Positions 7,780 to 15,891 of a stretch of 64,000 bases of DNA are shown one piece after another (the first letter of the stretch is position 1; each line of letters opens with the position of its first letter). The notes under the pieces were generated by a model that saw only the letters and a program-made list of their open reading frames with translations, ran no database searches and was not told the DNA's origin. The translations under genes were made by a program, and so were the position numbers. The stretch comes from Novosphingobium sp. SG751A (lineage in GTDB: Bacteria; Pseudomonadota; Alphaproteobacteria; Sphingomonadales; Sphingomonadaceae). The stretch is from the NCBI RefSeq assembly GCF_013149295.1, contig NZ_JABGCB010000004.1:296219-360218 (forward strand). Reading direction: 5' to 3'.

Positions 7780-9017
7780 GGCCGATCCGCCATCGCGGCA
7801 TAGAGCGCAAAGGGGTCCAGCACCGCACGCCCCAACGCCGCCTCGAAGGCGGCCTGTGCCCCCTGCTCGCCATAGGCCTCGTGCTGCTGCGCGCCCAGAT
7901 TGGACTGAAAAATCCCCGCCGCGCTGACCGGCAGGAAATCCTCATAGGTCAACGGTTCGAGCGTGATCGTGCCATTGGGGGCTGTTAGGCGGCGGGCATA
8001 GATCAGCTCCCGCTCCACCAACGTCTCCAGATCATCGGGAAAATCCGCGAAGGCCTGCGCCAGCCTTTGCTCATAGGGCAAGTCCGCAGGGCCCGCCTGC
8101 ACCTGCGCCAGCAAGCGGTCATAGAGCGCGCGGCCCTTGGGGGTCAGCGCCGCCCCGCGCTGCTCGATCTCGCCAAAGCGGGCGGTGTGGCGACCCGGAG
8201 CGCCCTCATCCCCGGCAAAGCGCACGCTTTCGGTCAAAGCCTTAAAGCTGGTCTGGCGCAGGAGGATCGGGATCGCGCGCGGTGGCGGCCCCTCGATCAC
8301 CTCCTTGATATCCAGCCCCTGCGCCAGCATAGCGGCCTGTGCGGCATCAATGTCCAACGTGCGCGGGGTCAGATGGTTGATATGCGGCCCGCGAAAAGCC
8401 ACCACATCGGCCACCAGACGATGGCTGGCCACCAGCCGGTCATAGGTCACTCGGTCCACCAGCGTATCCTCGTGCCAGCGGAAGGTTTCGAGCAGGCCCG
8501 CCACGAAGGCATCTGCATCGGCCTCATCCAGCCCCCCTTGCGCCTCATGCCGCTCGGCCAGTGCCAGCACTTCAGGGCGAAAGATCTGCCGCGCCGCCAG
8601 CAGCGCGGATGCCTCACGCCGCAGATCAGGATCGGCGATCAGTTCCAGCCGGAGCAGCGAGCAGAACACCCGAAACGGGTTACGGGCCAGCGCTTCTTCC
8701 GTAACCGGGCGAAAGGCGGTCGAATGCACCGGCACCCCCGCCGGGGCCAGATCGTAATAGCCCACCGGTTCCATGCCCATCACCGCAAAGGCCCGCCCCA
8801 TCATCGCCAGTTCGGCGGCGGTCCCCACACGGATCGCGCCATGCCTTTCGATCTCCACGCGCGCAGGGGCGGCGCCCGCCGGGGCAACGCGGGCATTGAC
8901 CTTCGCCACGATGGCCAGCAAATCGCCATAGAGCGGAACCTCAGCGCGATACATGGCGGAAAGCGCCGCGCAGAAACGGTCGCGAATGGTGCTGGCATCG
9001 ACAAGCCCGGTCGTCAT
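7776..9017 (-). CDS. DUF1338 / HglS-like 2-oxoacid dioxygenase
   Basis: This 413-residue protein belongs to the DUF1338 (YdcJ) family. The characterised member HglS converts 2-oxoadipate to D-2-hydroxyglutarate with iron and O2 in lysine catabolism. Conserved blocks are PVHSTAFRPV (His98, Arg103), RGPHINHLTPRTLDID (a second metal-type His) and FGEIEQRGAALTPKG (candidate metal Glu). It converges on the ast operon: CTAG at 7776-7779 supplies both TAG stop codons. It is transcribed the same way as the decarboxylase upstream, 44 bases away. Whether its substrate here is 2-oxoadipate or an arginine-related keto acid cannot be told from sequence. Confidence 0.85.
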   Translation of the reverse strand: MTTGLVDASTIRDRFCAALSAMYRAEVPLYGDLLAIVAKVNARVAPAGAAPARVEIERHGAIRVGTAAELAMMGRAFAVMGMEPVGYYDLAPAGVPVHSTAFRPVTEEALARNPFRVFCSLLRLELIADPDLRREASALLAARQIFRPEVLALAERHEAQGGLDEADADAFVAGLLETFRWHEDTLVDRVTYDRLVASHRLVADVVAFRGPHINHLTPRTLDIDAAQAAMLAQGLDIKEVIEGPPPRAIPILLRQTSFKALTESVRFAGDEGAPGRHTARFGEIEQRGAALTPKGRALYDRLLAQVQAGPADLPYEQRLAQAFADFPDDLETLVERELIYARRLTAPNGTITLEPLTYEDFLPVSAAGIFQSNLGAQQHEAYGEQGAQAAFEAALGRAVLDPFALYAAMADRP

Positions 9018-9061
9018 ATTTCATCTCTCCACAGGCGCGGCGACCCTATACCATGCCGCCA

Positions 9062-10621
9062 TCATTCGATCACCACTTCAACCAGCGTAGGCGCCGCAGA
9101 AGCCAGTGACCAGTTCAGCGCCGCATCGAGATCCTCCGCCCGCTCGACGCGCTGAGCGTTAACTCCCTGCCCCGCCGCGATCTGCACGAAATCGAGGCCC
9201 GCCAGATCGGTCCCCTCGACGGTTTGCATGCCGAACAATCGCCCAAACCCGCGCAGGGCGTCATAGCGGCGGTTGTTGAGAATGATGAAACTGACCGGCG
9301 TGCCCAGTTTCGCGGCGCTCCAAAGGGCCTGAATCGCATACATGGCCGATCCGTCGCCGATCAGGGCAATCACCTTTTCATCGGGCCGTGCCAGCGCCAT
9401 ACCCACCGCCGCAGGCAGCCCATGGCCCAGCCCGCCGCTGGCGCAGGTGTAGAAGCCATCGGGACGCGTGATCGGCAGATGGTCGTGCATAGGGCCGCGC
9501 GCGGTGGGCGCTTCCTCAACAATCACACCGCGCGCGGGGCGCAAGGCCGCAATGCGCGAGAGCAGCCAGCGGTCGGTGATGGCCCCGCCGCCGGGCGCGG
9601 CCGGTTCGGGCCGGATCAAGGCGGGGGGCATCGCACGCTGCGGCGCGGGCGCGGACAGCAGCGCAGCGATGGCATGGCCCGCATGGGCCACGATGGACAG
9701 ATCGCAGGGCGCCCAACTGGCTTGCCCCGGATGATCGGCGATGAAAATGGTGGTAGCGCCGGGCGGCAGATGCGGCCCCTCGCCCTCGACATGATAGAGG
9801 CTGAGCGGACCGCCGATGGCGAGGATGACATCATGATTGCCAAGCGCTGCGACGATGGCCTCGCGCCTTGGATCCAGGAAGCCTGCGAAAAGGCGATGGT
9901 CCTCGGGAAAGCTGCAACGCGCGCTGAAAGGGGCGACATAGACAGCAGTCTGATGCTTTTCAGCCAGCGCCACGGCCCCATCCCATGCCCCATCGCGCGC
10001 CACCCCAGCGCCCAAAACCAGCGCCGGGCGCCGCGCGCGCGCCAGCAAAGCGGCAGCCTCGGCCAGCAGCGCAGGATCGCCGGGATTGGCCGCTCCGGCG
10101 CGAGGGGGTACCATGGGATAGCAATCACGTTCCCAATCATCGATGGGAATGGAAACGAAGGTGGGCCCGCGCGGCGGCTGCATCGCCACGATCCACGCGC
10201 GCGCAATGGCGGCGGGAACATCCTGCGCGCGGGCCGGTTCGACCGCCCATTTAACGAAAGGGCGGGGAAATTCGGTGGCCCCTTCGGCATAGAGGAAAGG
10301 TTCGAAGGGCAGGATCGAGCGCGCCTGTTGACCGGCGGTAACGACCAGCGGCGTCTGGTTGCGAAAGGCGGTGAACAAATTGCCCAGCGCATGGCCCGTC
10401 CCCGCGCTGGAATGCAGGTTGACCAGCGCCGCGCGACCTGTCCCTTGCGCATAGCCATCGGCCATGGCCATCACCACGCTTTCCTGAAGCCCCAGCACAT
10501 AACGGAAATCATCGGGAAAATCGCGGAACATCGGCAATTCGGTGCTGCCCGGATTGCCAAAGATCGTGGTCATGCCCAATTGGCGCAACAGCGCCTGCGT
10601 GGCCTCGCGAACCGTGGTCAT
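9062..10621 (-). CDS. mdlC: thiamine-diphosphate decarboxylase, benzoylformate decarboxylase-like
   Basis: This is a 519-residue ThDP enzyme that probably decarboxylates benzoylformate or a similar aryl-2-oxoacid to the aldehyde. Residues known to matter in Pseudomonas putida benzoylformate decarboxylase fall at matching positions: Ser26 in GNPGSTE, Glu47 in GLQES, His70 in NLHSSAG, and His277 in SLYHVEG, which corresponds to His281. The ThDP/Mg motif GDGSAMYAIQALW...NN is in the C-terminal domain. The ATG at 10621 follows AAAGGAGAGGGCAG; upstream in-frame codons lack a ribosome site. No mandelate dehydrogenase or benzaldehyde dehydrogenase is adjacent, so the physiological pathway is open. 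Confidence 0.83.
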   Translation of the reverse strand: MTTVREATQALLRQLGMTTIFGNPGSTELPMFRDFPDDFRYVLGLQESVVMAMADGYAQGTGRAALVNLHSSAGTGHALGNLFTAFRNQTPLVVTAGQQARSILPFEPFLYAEGATEFPRPFVKWAVEPARAQDVPAAIARAWIVAMQPPRGPTFVSIPIDDWERDCYPMVPPRAGAANPGDPALLAEAAALLARARRPALVLGAGVARDGAWDGAVALAEKHQTAVYVAPFSARCSFPEDHRLFAGFLDPRREAIVAALGNHDVILAIGGPLSLYHVEGEGPHLPPGATTIFIADHPGQASWAPCDLSIVAHAGHAIAALLSAPAPQRAMPPALIRPEPAAPGGGAITDRWLLSRIAALRPARGVIVEEAPTARGPMHDHLPITRPDGFYTCASGGLGHGLPAAVGMALARPDEKVIALIGDGSAMYAIQALWSAAKLGTPVSFIILNNRRYDALRGFGRLFGMQTVEGTDLAGLDFVQIAAGQGVNAQRVERAEDLDAALNWSLASAAPTLVEVVIE

Positions 10622-11036
10622 CTGCCCTCTCCTTTGGCCGCGATGGTGGCGCAAAACAGCGGCGGAGGCCACGGGAAACGCGGGCATATTGCGCAAAAGT
10701 CGTAATGGGCAAGGCCCATCATGAGGAACATCCGCGCAGATCAATAAATGCGCGAAGATGAACAAATGTTCATTTAAGAAATTAGGGGTGGTTCACAATA
10801 CAGGCGACTTCGTCTTCATGGCCGTCAAATAAAATTTTCTAAATTTCATGATTATTTCAATCATGAATAACGGTTAATCGGCAGAAATGCCGGATTTTGG
10901 CCATTTGGCCCATGGCGAAGTTACATTCGTGCAACATTCGCAGACGCCGCGCTCTCTGGCGCGATGCGTCGCTTGAGCCGCAAAGGCGCGGCCGATAGGC
11001 ACACTTCACGCAACACATTCAAACTACGAGGATATT
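10622..11036. other. intergenic region with two inverted repeats
   Basis: This 415-base AT-richer stretch separates the divergent decarboxylase and barrel genes and contains no convincing gene. Two perfect inverted repeats are visible: TGAAC-AAAT-GTTCA at 10759-10772 and CATGATT-ATTTC-AATCATG at 10847-10865. Both could be operators for either promoter. Confidence 0.5.
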
Positions 11037-11582
11037 ATGAAAGCTCTTGCTTCAGCCGTTCTGGCAGCGGCCGCCCTTGCTGCGGCCCCGGCCCATGCCG
11101 AGGCCGCCCGCGGCCCCCGCGTCGAGGCCAAGATCGGCTATGATTCCACCTCGGTCGGCTTTTTCGGCTGGAGCATTTCCCGGTCGGGCTTCACCTATGG
11201 CGGCGAAATCGGCTATGACCTCCCGGTGAGCAAGAACGTCTCGCTCGGCGCCGATGCCGAAGTGACCGGCGTCACGACCGAGTATCACAACGCCCAATAT
11301 ACGCTGAAATTTGGCCGTGACCTTTATGCAGGCGGCCGCATCACGCTTTCGGCCGCCCGCAATGTCAACCTCTACGCCAAGGTCGGCTATGCCAATGCCC
11401 GCAGCATCGAAACGCTCGGGCCGCTGCGCGCTTCGGGCAACGGCGATGGCGTGCGTGCCGGGGTTGGCGCGCAATATCTGTTCAACCGCAATGTCTATGC
11501 CAGCGTTGAATATCGCTATTCCAATTTTCAGGACAACGTTTCGCGCAATCAGGTCCTGACGGGTCTGGGCTACCGCTTCTGA
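11037..11582 (+). CDS. small outer-membrane beta-barrel protein
   Basis: This is a 181-residue precursor. Residues 1-21 are a typical signal peptide (MKALASAVLAAAALAAAPAHA, cleavage after AHA). The rest alternates polar and aromatic residues as in eight-stranded barrels and ends in GLGYRF, the terminal-Phe signal used by the BAM machinery. Several strands show Gly/Tyr patterns (GGEIGYDL, AKVGYANA, ASVEYRYSNF). It resembles the porin-like OMP beta-barrel family common in sphingomonads and rhizobia. Function is unknown; adhesion, stress resistance or small-solute passage are all possible. It stands alone on the plus strand, with its stop three bases from the stop of the convergent LysR gene. 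Confidence 0.8.
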   Translation: MKALASAVLAAAALAAAPAHAEAARGPRVEAKIGYDSTSVGFFGWSISRSGFTYGGEIGYDLPVSKNVSLGADAEVTGVTTEYHNAQYTLKFGRDLYAGGRITLSAARNVNLYAKVGYANARSIETLGPLRASGNGDGVRAGVGAQYLFNRNVYASVEYRYSNFQDNVSRNQVLTGLGYRF

Positions 11583-11585
11583 TAA

Positions 11586-12524
11586 TCAGGCAGGCCCTCG
11601 ATCCTTCTCCATCGGCGGGGTGATCGAGGGCTCCGCGCCAGGCCTTACCCCGATTTCGGCCAGCAGCCATTCGCGGAACCGGCGGATCTTGGGCGTGCGG
11701 CGGCGATGTTCGGGATAGACGAACCAATAGGCGATCCCCAGACTGGACACCTGGGGGAACAATTGGACCAGCCTCCGGTCCGACATGTCCTGATGCCAGA
11801 AAAACGGGGTGAGCATGGCCACCCCTTGCCCCGCCATGGCGGCATGACCTTCATTGGCCTGCGAATCCATGCGCACGCCCTGCAACGGCCCCTCCACCGC
11901 CTGCGCCAACCCCGCCTGCCGCAGCCAGCAGGCCCATGAGGGATCGTGCGGGCTGATCAGCGGCAGGCCCAGCAGATCCTGCGGCCGGATGCGCCCGCCC
12001 TGCGCCGCCAGAAAGCCGGGGCTGCACATGGGCGTAAAGTTCTGCTCCATCAGCCGATCCGCCGCCAGCCCCGGCCACACGCCACTGCCCGACCGCACCG
12101 CCACATCGACCCCGTCGCCTGACAGATCCGCCAGGCCTTCCTGCATCAACAGCCGCACCGCAATATCGGGATAGCGCATCTGAAACCGCCCGATCCGCCA
12201 TGCCAGCCAGGCGTTGGCAAAGGTGGGCGTGGTCGAAATGGTCAGCGTGGTGTCATCATCGGCGCGCATTTCGACAAAGGCGGCCTCGATCATGTCCAGC
12301 CCCTTGCCGATCCGGGCCGCCGCGCTGCGCGCCGCATCGGTCAACGCCACCCGCTGCCGCTCGCGCCGGAACAATTGCTGGCCCAGATTATCCTCGATCA
12401 GGCGGATCTGATGGCTGACGGCGGCTTGCGTCATGCCCAGTTCGCGGGCGGCGGCGGTGAAGTTTTCGTGCCGCGCCGCCGCTTCGAAAACGCGGACGGC
12501 GGCCAGAGGGGGGATCTTACGCAT
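11586..12524 (-). CDS. LysR-family regulator, GcvA-like
   Basis: This is a 312-residue transcription factor. An N-terminal winged helix-turn-helix (residues 4-63: PLAAVRVFEAAARHENFTAAARELGMTQ... and VSHQIRLIEDNLGQQLF) is followed by a periplasmic-binding-like effector domain. The phrase SHQIRLIEDNLGQQLFRR and the SGSGVWPGL segment are typical of the GcvA branch of LysR proteins, which often control amino-acid or antibiotic-resistance genes. The tail runs past the usual end by about fifteen residues. No divergent partner gene is evident upstream (12525-12779 is mostly empty), so the target is not indicated by position. Confidence 0.88.
   Translation of the reverse strand: MRKIPPLAAVRVFEAAARHENFTAAARELGMTQAAVSHQIRLIEDNLGQQLFRRERQRVALTDAARSAAARIGKGLDMIEAAFVEMRADDDTTLTISTTPTFANAWLAWRIGRFQMRYPDIAVRLLMQEGLADLSGDGVDVAVRSGSGVWPGLAADRLMEQNFTPMCSPGFLAAQGGRIRPQDLLGLPLISPHDPSWACWLRQAGLAQAVEGPLQGVRMDSQANEGHAAMAGQGVAMLTPFFWHQDMSDRRLVQLFPQVSSLGIAYWFVYPEHRRRTPKIRRFREWLLAEIGVRPGAEPSITPPMEKDRGPA
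11594..11631 (+). terminator. hairpin after the barrel gene, inside the LysR 3' end
   Basis: GCCCTCGATC (11594-11603) and GATCGAGGGC (11622-11631) are perfect complements separated by 18 bases, starting 11 bases after the barrel stop. There is no T-tract. It could end or protect the barrel transcript while lying in LysR coding sequence. Confidence 0.35.
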
Positions 12525-12625
12525 GACCGCATCATAAGCACAGCTAATGATGCCTGTCGATCAATTGGTTGGCCGAAATGCGCAGCGAATGGCATAGCGG
12601 CGTCACTGTTTAGAGGACATTCGCC

Positions 12626-12772
12626 ATGCAACAAGCATCCATACCCTGCTCAAACCGGGGGAATTTCTCCCCTCTGCTCTCTTTGCAGACGCTGTGGCTG
12701 GCGGTTGTGCGTGTGTCGGCTGTCCATGTCCGCATCGCCTTTGCCAGCCCATGGGACAGCATGCACCCATAG
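12626..12772 (+). CDS. possible 48-residue small protein
   Basis: An ATG at 12626 preceded by AGAGGA (eight-base spacing) opens a 48-codon frame with a hydrophobic middle (LSLQTLWLAVVRVSAVHV) ending at TAG 12770-12772. It sits in the only open gap between the LysR and MATE genes. Nothing resembles it by eye, and GC-rich DNA often yields frames of this size, so it may not be a gene. If expressed it might be a single-span membrane peptide. Confidence 0.2.
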   Translation: MQQASIPCSNRGNFSPLLSLQTLWLAVVRVSAVHVRIAFASPWDSMHP

Positions 12773-12779
12773 ACCTGAC

Positions 12780-14105
12780 TTATCTACTGCGCCGCAGCAG
12801 TCCCGGCACGGCAAACCCCAACGCCATCGCTCGATAGGCATAGCTGGCCAGCAGGGCGATCCAGATGCCGGCGTCGCCCATCGGCTTTAATGCGAAGTCG
12901 GTCAGCAGATAGAGGCCCAGCGCGACCAGCGCTGCGTTGCGCAGAGCGGTCCCGGCAATCGCGCCGATGAAAATGCCGTCGAGCAGCCAACTGGCCACGC
13001 CCACCAAAGGCACAGCCGCGCAATAGGGCAGCATCGCATTGGCCAGCACCCGGATCGCCGCATCATGGGTGAGGAATGCGATGGCGGCAGGACCGACCAG
13101 AAGAATTGTCAGCGAAAACATCAAGCCGCCGCCCAGCGAAAACTCCCCTGTCAGGCGGATCGCCCGCAGCAATGTGGCTCGGGAACGCGCACCGATGGCC
13201 GCCCCCACCCGCGCCTCAGCGGTAAAGGCGAAGCCGTCGAGGACGAAGGCGCTGATGCTGATCATCTGCATCAAGACATGATTGGCTGCCAGCGGCACCG
13301 GCCCCAGCGCGGCGGCCGAGCGGGTGAACCATGTAAAAATCGCCAGCAAAGCCAGCGTGCGCACCATAATATCGGCATTGACCACCACCAGCCGCCGAAC
13401 CGCCGCCATATCCAGCAACCGCGCCCGTCCAATCGCGCGCAATTGCCCGCGCCAATCCGGCCCCAGCACTTGGGCAATGGCAGCCATCCCGCCTGCCAAC
13501 GCGCTCCATTCGGCCAGAGTCGTGCCAATCCCGACCCCGCGCGCGCCCATGCCCAGCGCGCCGACAAAGAGCAGATCGAGGCCGATGTTCACGCCGTTCA
13601 TCAACGCCTGCACGCCCAGCGCCAGTCGTGTCCGCCCAAGACCGAGCAGCCAGCCATTGATCGCGTAAAAGCCCAGCGCCGCCGGTGCGCCCAGAAAGCG
13701 CATGATAAGAAAATCATGCGCCGCATCGCCCACGCCTGCAGGCGCGGCCATCAGCCTCAGACCCAGCGGCACGATCGCCGGCGAGAGCGCCAGCAGCATC
13801 ACCCCCAGCCCCAACCCAAGCGCCAGCGAGCGCAGGATGGTCGCGCAGACCTCCTCATCCTCCCTCGCCCCTTTTGCCTGCGCGGTGATCCCGGTCACGC
13901 CCATGCGCAGAAAGCCAAAGCTCCAGAACACGAGGTTGAGGATCGTCGTGCCCAGCGCCACCCCGCCAAGGTTGCGCCCATCGCTGAGCCGACCGATGAC
14001 CGCGACATCGACCACGCTGACCAGCGGCACCAGCGCCTGACCCAGAATGATCGGCCAAGCCTGCGCGAAAATGGCGCCTCGGGTGATGTTCCTATCGTCA
14101 GCCAA
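12780..14105 (-). CDS. MATE family efflux transporter, DinF-like
   Basis: This is a 441-residue integral membrane protein with about twelve hydrophobic spans in two similar halves, as in MATE Na+/H+-drug antiporters. The start region ITRGAIFAQAWPIILGQALVPLVSVVDVAVIGRL matches the first helix and loop of the DinF branch. The second half repeats the pattern (AANHVLMQMISISAFVLDGFAFTAEARVGAAIG). The start is a TTG inside the last codons of the upstream lrp-type gene (8-base overlap), with no strong ribosome site, which suggests translational coupling. The pairing with an Lrp regulator hints at export of an amino acid or aromatic compound; the substrate is not known. Confidence 0.87.
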   Translation of the reverse strand: MADDRNITRGAIFAQAWPIILGQALVPLVSVVDVAVIGRLSDGRNLGGVALGTTILNLVFWSFGFLRMGVTGITAQAKGAREDEEVCATILRSLALGLGLGVMLLALSPAIVPLGLRLMAAPAGVGDAAHDFLIMRFLGAPAALGFYAINGWLLGLGRTRLALGVQALMNGVNIGLDLLFVGALGMGARGVGIGTTLAEWSALAGGMAAIAQVLGPDWRGQLRAIGRARLLDMAAVRRLVVVNADIMVRTLALLAIFTWFTRSAAALGPVPLAANHVLMQMISISAFVLDGFAFTAEARVGAAIGARSRATLLRAIRLTGEFSLGGGLMFSLTILLVGPAAIAFLTHDAAIRVLANAMLPYCAAVPLVGVASWLLDGIFIGAIAGTALRNAALVALGLYLLTDFALKPMGDAGIWIALLASYAYRAMALGFAVPGLLRRSR

Positions 14106-14571
14106 CGGGCAGCGCCGTGGTATATTTCGTCATCGACAGCGCGAAATGCGAGGCCGCCGCCCCCACCGCAGGATGCTCCAGGAGGGTGCCCATCAGGAAA
14201 TTCTCATAATCGGCCACATCGGCCACGACGATCCGCAACAGATAGTCCCATTCGCCCGACATGGAGAAACATTCGACCACCTCGGGCCGGGCGCGCACAA
14301 ATTCCTCGAAGGGCCGACGCACCTCCTGCGCATGATGGCGCACGCGAATGTTGCAGAACACATTGACCCCGCGCCCGATCTTGTCCGGATCGACCAGCCG
14401 GACGGTCGCGGTCAGAATGCCCGCCGCCTCCAGCGCCTTGATCCGGCGCCAGCATGAGGCCGACGAAGTGCCTACCCGCTCCCCCAATTCGGCATGGCTG
14501 AGCGATCCGTCATGCTGGAGCGCATCGATGATTCGCAGGTCAATTGGGTCAAGCCGATATTCCTGTTTCAC
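14098..14571 (-). CDS. Lrp/AsnC-family transcriptional regulator
   Basis: This is a 157-residue regulator. The N-terminal helix-turn-helix (LDPIDLRIIDALQHDGSLSHAELGERVG...SSASCWRRIKALEAAGIL, residues 7-53) is followed by a RAM effector domain (FVRARPEVVECFSMSGEWDYLLRIVVADVADYENFL). It starts at GTG 14571, divergent from phhA across 94 bases, and overlaps the MATE gene downstream. In many proteobacteria an Lrp/AsnC protein of this kind beside phhA responds to phenylalanine or tyrosine. The same role is inferred here, supported by two perfect palindromes in the shared promoter region. Confidence 0.92.
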   Translation of the reverse strand: MKQEYRLDPIDLRIIDALQHDGSLSHAELGERVGTSSASCWRRIKALEAAGILTATVRLVDPDKIGRGVNVFCNIRVRHHAQEVRRPFEEFVRARPEVVECFSMSGEWDYLLRIVVADVADYENFLMGTLLEHPAVGAAASHFALSMTKYTTALPVG

Positions 14572-14590
14572 ATATCACCGTATGATTGAT

Positions 14591-14605
14591 ATTCTGTTTC
14601 AGAAT
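14591..14605. promoter_or_regulatory. palindrome in the lrp-phhA divergent region
   Basis: ATTCTG-TTT-CAGAAT is a perfect 15-base inverted repeat, 20 bases upstream of the regulator start and 60 bases upstream of phhA. It is well placed for autoregulation by the Lrp-type protein. Confidence 0.5.
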
Positions 14606-14620
14606 TTCCTCAAAGTGCCG

Positions 14621-14634
14621 GGATTTTGAAATCC
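14621..14634. promoter_or_regulatory. second palindrome ahead of phhA
   Basis: GGATTT-TG-AAATCC is a perfect 14-base inverted repeat lying 31 bases before the phhA ATG. Its centre is 29.5 bases from that of the neighbouring palindrome, close to three helical turns. Lrp-type octamers often bind phased sites like this. Confidence 0.5.
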
Positions 14635-14665
14635 AATCAAGCCGGTTTTGTGAGATAATTCTGTC

Positions 14666-15544
14666 ATGACCCACTATAGCGCCGTCAAGCCCCCGCAGGC
14701 CGCCGATGACTGGACCATACCGCAAGAGTGGGACAGATACGGCGCGGATGAGCATGCCATGTGGGATCATCTGTTCGAGCGGCAGACGCGGATGCTGCCG
14801 GGCCGCGTGGCCCCCGCCTTTCTCGAAGGGCTCGACATTTTGCGCCTGTCCAAACCGGGCATTCCCGATTTTACCGAACTCAACATCCGTTTAATGGATG
14901 CAACCGGATGGCAGGTGGTCGCGGTGCCGGGGCTGGTACCCGATGCAGTGTTTTTCGACCATCTGGCCAACCGGCGCTTTGTGGCGGGGCGCTTCATCCG
15001 CACGCCCGAACAGATCGACTATCTCGAAGAACCGGATATTTTCCACGATGTCTTTGGCCATGTCCCCCTGCTGGCCAACCCCGTTTTCGCCGATTACATG
15101 CAGGCCTATGGCCGGGGCGGTCGGCGCGCCGGGGAACTGGGCGCGATTGCAAGGCTGGCGCGGCTCTATTGGTACACGGTGGAATTTGGGCTGATACGCG
15201 GGGCTGACGGGCTGCAAATCTACGGCGCGGGCATCGTCTCCTCTTTCAGCGAGTCGATTTTTGCCCTCGACGATCCCTCGCCCAACCGGATCGCTTTCGA
15301 TCTGGGGCGCGTGATGCGCACGCTTTATCGCATCGACGATTTCCAGCAGACCTATTTCGTGATCGACAGTTTCGAGGATCTGTTGCACCAGACCATCGAA
15401 AGCGATTTCGCCCCGCTCTATCGCTCCTTGCAAGGCGCGCCGGATATTGGTCCTGCCGCCGTGCTGGACAGCGACCGCGTGGACCATCGGGGCACCCAGC
15501 ATTACGCTCATTCCAGAACCGTTCCAACCAAGGCCCCCGCATGA
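14666..15544 (+). CDS. phhA: phenylalanine 4-monooxygenase
   Basis: This enzyme hydroxylates L-phenylalanine to L-tyrosine using O2 and tetrahydropterin. The 292-residue protein has the bacterial PAH core with the non-haem iron facial triad: His127 and His132 in DIFHDVFGHVPLL, and Glu173 in YWYTVEFGLI. It lacks the eukaryotic ACT domain, as expected. Its stop overlaps the start of the pterin dehydratase gene by ATGA (15541-15544). That partner recycles the oxidised pterin, so the pair is a complete functional unit. It is transcribed divergently from an Lrp-type regulator. Confidence 0.96.
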   Translation: MTHYSAVKPPQAADDWTIPQEWDRYGADEHAMWDHLFERQTRMLPGRVAPAFLEGLDILRLSKPGIPDFTELNIRLMDATGWQVVAVPGLVPDAVFFDHLANRRFVAGRFIRTPEQIDYLEEPDIFHDVFGHVPLLANPVFADYMQAYGRGGRRAGELGAIARLARLYWYTVEFGLIRGADGLQIYGAGIVSSFSESIFALDDPSPNRIAFDLGRVMRTLYRIDDFQQTYFVIDSFEDLLHQTIESDFAPLYRSLQGAPDIGPAAVLDSDRVDHRGTQHYAHSRTVPTKAPA

Positions 15545-15831
15545 CCATCACTCCCCTGCCCATGCCCGCCATCAACGAAGCTCTGGCGACCCTGCCGGGC
15601 TGGACTTACGATGCCCCGCGCAAGGCGATCCATCGCCGGATTGTCCTGAAGGACTTCGGCCAAGCGCTCGCGCTGATGGTGCGGATCGGCGTTGAGGCGG
15701 AAAAGCGCGACCATCATCCCGAATGGACCAATGTCTATAACCGGCTCGATATCTGGCTCACCACCCATGATGCGGACGGCGTTTCGACGCGCGATCTGGA
15801 CCTGGCCCGGCGGATCGATGAATTGATCTAA
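15541..15831 (+). CDS. phhB: pterin-4a-carbinolamine dehydratase
   Basis: This is a 96-residue protein of the PCD/DCoH family. It dehydrates 4a-hydroxytetrahydropterin formed by phenylalanine hydroxylase so the cofactor can be re-reduced. The active-site run EKRDHHPEWTNVYNRLDI carries the conserved histidines, followed by LTTHDADGVSTRDLDLARRID. The length is standard. The start codon lies within the phhA stop (ATGA), so the two products are probably made in step. Confidence 0.95.
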   Translation: MTITPLPMPAINEALATLPGWTYDAPRKAIHRRIVLKDFGQALALMVRIGVEAEKRDHHPEWTNVYNRLDIWLTTHDADGVSTRDLDLARRIDELI

Positions 15832-15891
15832 GCCGGATTTTCTCATGCTTATTGGCTTGACCTTGCCGCACGGTGTTACAACCATGGCGCG

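Noticed and set aside
9224..10705. A 493-codon plus-strand frame opposite the ThDP decarboxylase
   Set aside because: The minus-strand gene has catalytic residues at the expected numbers and a good ribosome site; the plus frame has neither.
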